From: Persephonella sp.
Lineage (GTDB): Bacteria > Aquificota > Aquificia > Aquificales > Hydrogenothermaceae
Direction of reading: 5' to 3'
DNA: 10,098 nucleotides
Assembly (NCBI GenBank): GCA_027081375.1
Contig: JALWKR010000284.1
Span: 1 to 10,098 of the forward strand
The notes beneath the pieces are model-generated. The model was not told the DNA's origin. It ran no database searches and was given only the letters and a program-made list of their open reading frames with translations. Positions within the stretch are counted from its first letter, which is position 1, and each line of letters opens with the position of its first letter. The position numbers and the translations under genes were made by a program. Positions 6,809 through 10,098 of the stretch are shown here, one piece after another.

Positions 6809-7124
6809 ATTCTTCAATAAACTCTTTCAAAAACTCAATTATCTGAGGAACAGGTGGTAAATCAACCCAGTAAAGACCGTCTTCATGCTCAATATGAAGA
6901 TATTTTCCTTTCTGACCATTTTTTATAGATATTTCTGTAAGACCTTTTGAAAAATACCATTCAATTTTTTCTGTTGGTGCCTGCATATATAAAGTAAATC
7001 CTCCAGGTCTTTTAGTTATCTTTTCAAGAACCACAGGAGATTTATTTAAAACATCTTCATCCATCCATTCTTCTGTTAAAACATCAACAGCTACACCGTT
7101 TACCTTTATTTTTAACTCTTCCAT
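6795..7124 (-). CDS. Conserved-looking 109-residue protein of unknown function
   Basis: I do not recognise this small acidic protein. It has no membrane segment, signal peptide or cysteine, and three tryptophans (20, 56 and 86). The pattern of short alternating strands (MEELKIKVNGVAVDV at the start, later GGFTLYMQAP, then KIEWYFSKGLTEISIKN, KYLHIEHEDGLYWVDLPP) followed by a helix at about 93-105 suggests a small mostly-beta cytoplasmic domain. AGGAGG lies just before the ATG, a better ribosome site than several genes nearby, which supports real expression. It follows ispG by 84 nt on the same strand and could be the last gene of that operon. Its end overlaps the histidine kinase end by 14 nt tail to tail. 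Confidence 0.75.
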   Translation of the reverse strand: MEELKIKVNGVAVDVLTEEWMDEDVLNKSPVVLEKITKRPGGFTLYMQAPTEKIEWYFSKGLTEISIKNGQKGKYLHIEHEDGLYWVDLPPVPQIIEFLKEFIEESTSE

Positions 7125-7181
7125 ATATACCTCCTAATAATTGAATATTTTTTCATTTTGTATTAATTTAAAAACAAACGC

Positions 7182-7208
7182 AAAAAAGAGAGGGAGGGGG
7201 AAGGGGGG
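7182..7208 (+). other. Uninterrupted 27-nt purine tract with G runs of 3, 5 and 6
   Basis: On the plus strand 7182-7208 is all A and G. It contains GGG (7192-7194), GGGGG (7196-7200) and GGGGGG (7203-7208), in a region otherwise poor in G. It directly abuts the ispG stop codon, so the ispG transcript would carry a C-then-U-rich, G-free stretch at the start of its 3' untranslated part. It is C-rich as Rho loading sites tend to be, but no function can be shown from sequence alone. Confidence 0.85.
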
Positions 7209-8270
7209 TTACATTTTTTCTATTTCTTTTAAAAGCTCATCTACCATTTCTTCTTCTGAAACTCTTTTAATAGGCTGACCGTTCCTAAACAAAATAGCTG
7301 ACTTATTTCCACATGCTAAACCAATATCAGCTTCTCTTGCTTCACCGATAGCATTCACTACACAACCCATTATTGCCACTTTTAAAGGCTGTTTTACGTT
7401 TTTTAGTTTATCTTCAACTTTTTTAACCACTTCAGGAAGATTAACTTCAATTCTTCCACATGTTGGGCAGGATATTATTTCAACACCTTTGCGTCTTAAT
7501 CCAAGAGATTGTAAGATCTGATAAGCAACTTCTACTTCTTCTTCTGGGTCTGCAGTTAAAGAAACTCTAATAGTATCCCCAATCCCCATGTACAAAAGAA
7601 TTCCAAGACCTACTGCAGACTTTACAGAACCTCTTCCTGCGGGACCTGCTTCTGTTATGCCAATATGAAGAGGTATATCTGTTTTTTCTGCAAAAATCTT
7701 ATTTGCCTGTATATTTTGAAGGACATCAGAACCTTTTATTGAAACTTTAAAGTTTGTAAAGCCAACTTTTTCAAAAAATTCTGACCAGTTTAACGCACTT
7801 TCAGCTAAAGCTTCTCCAGAAGGAAATCCATACTTTTCAAGTAATCTTTCTTCTAATGACCCTGAATTAATCCCAAGTCTTACTGCTATATTTTTTCTTT
7901 TACACTCTTGAAGAATTTCTCTTATCTTTCCTTCATCATTTATATTCCCAGGGTTTAGTCTTATACCGTGAATTCCACTTTCTAAAGCTATAAAAGCAAT
8001 TCGTGGAGAAAAGTGAATATCTGCTATTACAGGTATTGGAGAGTTTTTTACAATCTCCTTCAAGGCTAATGCATCTTTTTCTGTTGGAGCTGCTACCCTT
8101 ATTATTTCACAGCCTGCATTAGCAAGTCTGTTTATCTGATTTAATGTTTCTTCTATATTATGAGTTTTAGTATCTGTCATAGATTGAACAACAATTGGTG
8201 CGTCACCACCAATTTGAACATTTCCCACAAAAATAGGCCTTGTCTTTCTTCTAGTTATAACACTATTCAT
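7209..8270 (-). CDS. ispG: 4-hydroxy-3-methylbut-2-enyl diphosphate synthase (IspG/GcpE)
   Basis: IspG turns 2-C-methyl-D-erythritol 2,4-cyclodiphosphate into HMBPP, the sixth enzymatic step of the MEP isoprenoid pathway (the first is Dxs), using a [4Fe-4S] cluster. The 353-residue length fits the usual bacterial two-domain form. The TIM-barrel part carries VQSMTDTKTHN from 28, VIADIHFSPRIA from 81, and RLNPGNI from 104. The C-terminal cluster domain has Cys268 and Cys271 in SCPTCGR and Cys303 in MGCVVNAIGEAREADIG. Glu310 in that motif matches the fourth, non-cysteine ligand known for this family. All key residues are intact. The start overlaps the end of the transglycosylase gene by 8 nt; the upstream GAGAG is a weak ribosome site, so translation is probably coupled. 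A polyprenyl synthetase, which uses the pathway's end products, lies three genes upstream. Confidence 0.98.
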   Translation of the reverse strand: MNSVITRRKTRPIFVGNVQIGGDAPIVVQSMTDTKTHNIEETLNQINRLANAGCEIIRVAAPTEKDALALKEIVKNSPIPVIADIHFSPRIAFIALESGIHGIRLNPGNINDEGKIREILQECKRKNIAVRLGINSGSLEERLLEKYGFPSGEALAESALNWSEFFEKVGFTNFKVSIKGSDVLQNIQANKIFAEKTDIPLHIGITEAGPAGRGSVKSAVGLGILLYMGIGDTIRVSLTADPEEEVEVAYQILQSLGLRRKGVEIISCPTCGRIEVNLPEVVKKVEDKLKNVKQPLKVAIMGCVVNAIGEAREADIGLACGNKSAILFRNGQPIKRVSEEEMVDELLKEIEKM

Positions 8271-9399
8271 AGGCTATCTCTCTAATAGGTATTTTTAACT
8301 CCTGTCCCACTTTAATATTATTTCCTGTTATATTATTCAACCTTTTTATAGTTTCAATAGATACTCCATACATTTTAGATATTCTGTAAAGAGTTTCTCC
8401 TTTTTTAACTCTGTGTTTTATATAGCTTTTCTGCTTTTTATAGCTAACTTTTCTAGGAATATATTTAAAAGAAGTTTCAGTTGGTATATATAGATTGTAA
8501 CCTTTTATAACTATCCCCTTTCTAAAATGGGCATTATAAGCTTTCAGTAAGTTGTAATCAATATCATAAATATAACTAAGTTTTCTTAGGGATATATTAC
8601 TAAGAGCTACTTTTTTCTTTATTTTTATTGGTTTACTCTTAGTAGGATACAAACCAAATTTTCTTGGGTTTTTTATTATTATAAGGGAAGCTATAAATCT
8701 AGGAACATACTCTCTAGTTTGTTCAGGAAGGCTATACTTTATATCCCAGAAATCGTCTGCACCGTAATGCATTCTGTTTAAAACACATCCCTCCCCACAG
8801 TTATAAGCAGCTATAGCTAGATCCCATCTACCAAAAATTTTATAAAGATATTTTAGATATTTTGCTGCTGCTACTGTTGATTTGTAAGGATCTCTTCTTT
8901 CATCAACATATCTGTTTATTTCTAAACCAAATTTTTTTCCTGTTCCTTTTACAAACTGCCACAAACCTGCAGCCCCTGAAATAGAAGTAGCATAAGGATC
9001 AAATCCACTTTCTATAAAAGGAAGATAAGCTAAATCAAGGGGAAGGTTGTATTGTTTAAAAACAGCCTTTATCATTGGAAGATACAGATTTGCTCTTTCA
9101 AGAACTCTCTGGGTATATTTTTTATGTTTTACAGCATAAAAATAGATAAATCTCTTAATATCCCTATCATTTTTAATTTTTATACCAAGCTTTTTTCCAC
9201 TTTTTTTATAGTAAACAGGAAGCTCTTCTTCATAATATTCATCTTTTTGTATAACTATAACTTCCTCATAGTCATCATTTTTTTTAACTTTAACCTTTGG
9301 AGGAAGGACTTTATATCCGTAAGATTGCTTTTTAGATGCACAGGAAAATAGAAAGGCTGGAACTATAAGAAATAAAAGTAGTTTCCAGCCTTTTTTCAT
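8263..9399 (-). CDS. mltD: MltD-like lytic transglycosylase lipoprotein with C-terminal LysM
   Basis: The 378-residue protein begins with a lipoprotein signal ending in the lipobox LFSC, with Cys20 as the lipidated residue. After a charged Tyr/Lys/Glu-rich linker (about 30-75) comes an SLT transglycosylase domain at about 110-240: catalytic Glu130 in LPFIESGFDP, then SGAAGLWQFVKGTGK from 141 and AIAAYNCGEG from 196. A good LysM peptidoglycan-binding domain spans about 328-371 (HRVKKGETLYRISKMYGVS). A worn LysM-like stretch lies at about 266-307 (LSNISLRKLSYIYDIDY). Such enzymes cut the glycan strand with formation of 1,6-anhydro ends, acting from the membrane in the periplasm. The start lies 4 nt after panD and an AAAGGA site sits within the panD end. 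The symbol reflects domain order similar to MltD; strict orthology is not proven. Confidence 0.92.
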   Translation of the reverse strand: MKKGWKLLLFLIVPAFLFSCASKKQSYGYKVLPPKVKVKKNDDYEEVIVIQKDEYYEEELPVYYKKSGKKLGIKIKNDRDIKRFIYFYAVKHKKYTQRVLERANLYLPMIKAVFKQYNLPLDLAYLPFIESGFDPYATSISGAAGLWQFVKGTGKKFGLEINRYVDERRDPYKSTVAAAKYLKYLYKIFGRWDLAIAAYNCGEGCVLNRMHYGADDFWDIKYSLPEQTREYVPRFIASLIIIKNPRKFGLYPTKSKPIKIKKKVALSNISLRKLSYIYDIDYNLLKAYNAHFRKGIVIKGYNLYIPTETSFKYIPRKVSYKKQKSYIKHRVKKGETLYRISKMYGVSIETIKRLNNITGNNIKVGQELKIPIREIAYE

Positions 9400-9403
9400 A
9401 GCT

Positions 9404-9826
9404 TTAATCCTTTATCAGATTTTTATTATTTTCTGCTATCTCTTTAACATATTCGTCAAAAATTCCAGTTATTTTATGGTCTTTTATATTGTTATTTTCG
9501 TCCATTAAAACAAGATTTACTTTGAAATCTTTTAGGTCTTTTTCTTCAATTTCTGCCCATGAAACAATAATAATTAGATCTCCTGCATGACCTAATCTTG
9601 CAGCTGCACCATTGAGGATACATTCACCACTATATCTTGCTCCAGGAATTACATATGTAGAAAATCTGTGACCGTTGTTCACGTTATAAACTTCTATCTT
9701 TTCAAATGGAACTAAATTAGCAGCTTCCATTATAGCTTCATCTAAAGTTAAAGAACCTTCATAGTGAAGATCAGCACCGGTTATAGTTATTCTGTGAATT
9801 TTTGATTTTAATACTGTTCTTCTCAT
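9404..9826 (-). CDS. panD: Aspartate 1-decarboxylase, self-processing pyruvoyl enzyme
   Basis: PanD makes beta-alanine from aspartate for pantothenate and CoA synthesis. The 140-residue proenzyme contains the self-cleavage site Gly24-Ser25 in ADLHYEGSL, where Ser25 becomes the pyruvoyl group. Lys9 in the opening [12 protein letters not shown], Arg54 in [13 protein letters not shown] and Tyr58 are conserved active-site positions. The [18 protein letters not shown] stretch (72-89) is also typical. The protein is about 14 residues longer than the E. coli enzyme, the extra lying in a charged C-terminal tail. The start overlaps the polyprenyl synthetase stop as TAATG, with AGGGAG just upstream, so it is translated in the same operon. 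No other pantothenate gene is visible here. Confidence 0.97.
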   Translation of the reverse strand: MRRTVLKSKIHRITITGADLHYEGSLTLDEAIMEAANLVPFEKIEVYNVNNGHRFSTYVIPGARYSGECILNGAAARLGHAGDLIIIVSWAEIEEKDLKDFKVNLVLMDENNNIKDHKITGIFDEYVKEIAENNKNLIKD

Positions 9827-10098
9827 TAAAACTCCCTCTCTACAATATATTTTGCAAGTTTTTCCAATTGTTCAAAATATTCATTTTTTGGGAATATATC
9901 AAGCTCCTTTATAGCCTCTTCCACAAAGGTTTTAGCTTCATTTAACGTCTTATCAAAACCGCCTTTTTCTTTTACCATGTTTTTTACTACTTCTATATGC
10001 TCTTTATCAGGATTAATATCTCTAATAACTTTTTTTACGAACTCTTTTTCTTCATGGGATAAATCGTTTAAAACAGACAAAAGAGGATATGTAATTTT
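9826..10098 (-). CDS. Polyprenyl (trans-isoprenyl) diphosphate synthetase, C-terminal part, cut by window edge
   Basis: The last 90 codons of the gene are visible and the frame stays open to the right edge. The visible start [18 protein letters not shown] matches the GKxTxP-L segment that follows the second Asp-rich motif in this family. The rest is the all-helical C-terminus with the usual pattern: a [20 protein letters not shown] helix from about residue 44 and the ending [13 protein letters not shown]. Both DDxxD motifs lie outside the window, so chain length (geranylgeranyl, heptaprenyl or octaprenyl, for quinone tails or lipid carriers) cannot be judged. A TTG at 10080 lies inside the domain and is not a plausible start. 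Its stop overlaps the panD start by one base. Confidence 0.85.
   Translation of the reverse strand, partial: KITYPLLSVLNDLSHEEKEFVKKVIRDINPDKEHIEVVKNMVKEKGGFDKTLNEAKTFVEEAIKELDIFPKNEYFEQLEKLAKYIVEREF

Noticed and set aside
7192..7208. A canonical three-tetrad G-quadruplex
   Set aside because: Only three separate runs of three or more Gs exist and the 6-G run is too short to supply two of them with a loop, so the standard pattern is not met.
9052..9351. A 99-residue plus-strand frame inside the transglycosylase gene
   Set aside because: It is antisense to the signal peptide, linker and start of the SLT domain; its Phe/Ile-rich run is the complement of Lys/Glu codons and not a true membrane protein.
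9826..10080. A complete 84-residue gene starting at a TTG at 10080
   Set aside because: The frame continues upstream without a stop to the window edge and the added residues fit the polyprenyl synthetase motif, so this is the tail of a larger gene.

Overview
The window is about 10 kb of AT-rich bacterial chromosome, densely coded and without phage, transposon or CRISPR signs. The proteins are rich in Lys, Glu and Ile, AGA and ATA codons are common, and the single tRNA gene has strikingly GC-rich stems, which together suggest a thermophile. The DHH-CBS-nucleotidyltransferase fusion and the form of IspG fit the Aquificota, perhaps a low-GC member of the Hydrogenothermaceae such as Sulfurihydrogenibium. 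This is an inference from motifs, not from a database comparison.

Left part (1-4501). A truncated mtaB-type tRNA methylthiotransferase reads leftward. It is divergent from a PmbA/TldE-family gene, with 127 bp between them that hold candidate back-to-back promoters. A tRNA-Leu(GAG) gene on the minus strand lies immediately after pmbA. Next comes a large tRNA nucleotidyltransferase fused to DHH and CBS domains. The tRNA promoter appears to overlap the start of this last gene. Three of the four genes concern tRNA: base 37 modification, a tRNA itself, and 3'-end completion.

Middle part (4550-6808). A 112-residue single-pass membrane protein of unknown function carries an 11-residue Tyr-rich tandem repeat. 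It is followed by an OmpR-type response regulator and a membrane histidine kinase that overlap by 4 nt. A pair of TTCAC sites 11 bp apart upstream of the regulator could be its own operator.

Right part (6795-10098), all on the minus strand. Read in transcription order this is a polyprenyl synthetase (its start lies outside the window), panD, an MltD-like lipoprotein transglycosylase with LysM, ispG, and a 109-residue protein of unknown function. The first four overlap or nearly touch (TAATG overlap, 4-nt gap, 8-nt overlap) and are probably one operon. It joins isoprenoid synthesis (MEP pathway step and chain elongation), a pantothenate/CoA precursor step and peptidoglycan remodelling. An unusual 27-nt purine run sits between ispG and the last gene.

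Most of the window is ordinary housekeeping sequence. The items least explained by known families are the repeat protein at 4550-4888, the 109-residue protein at 6795-7124, and the purine tract at 7182-7208.
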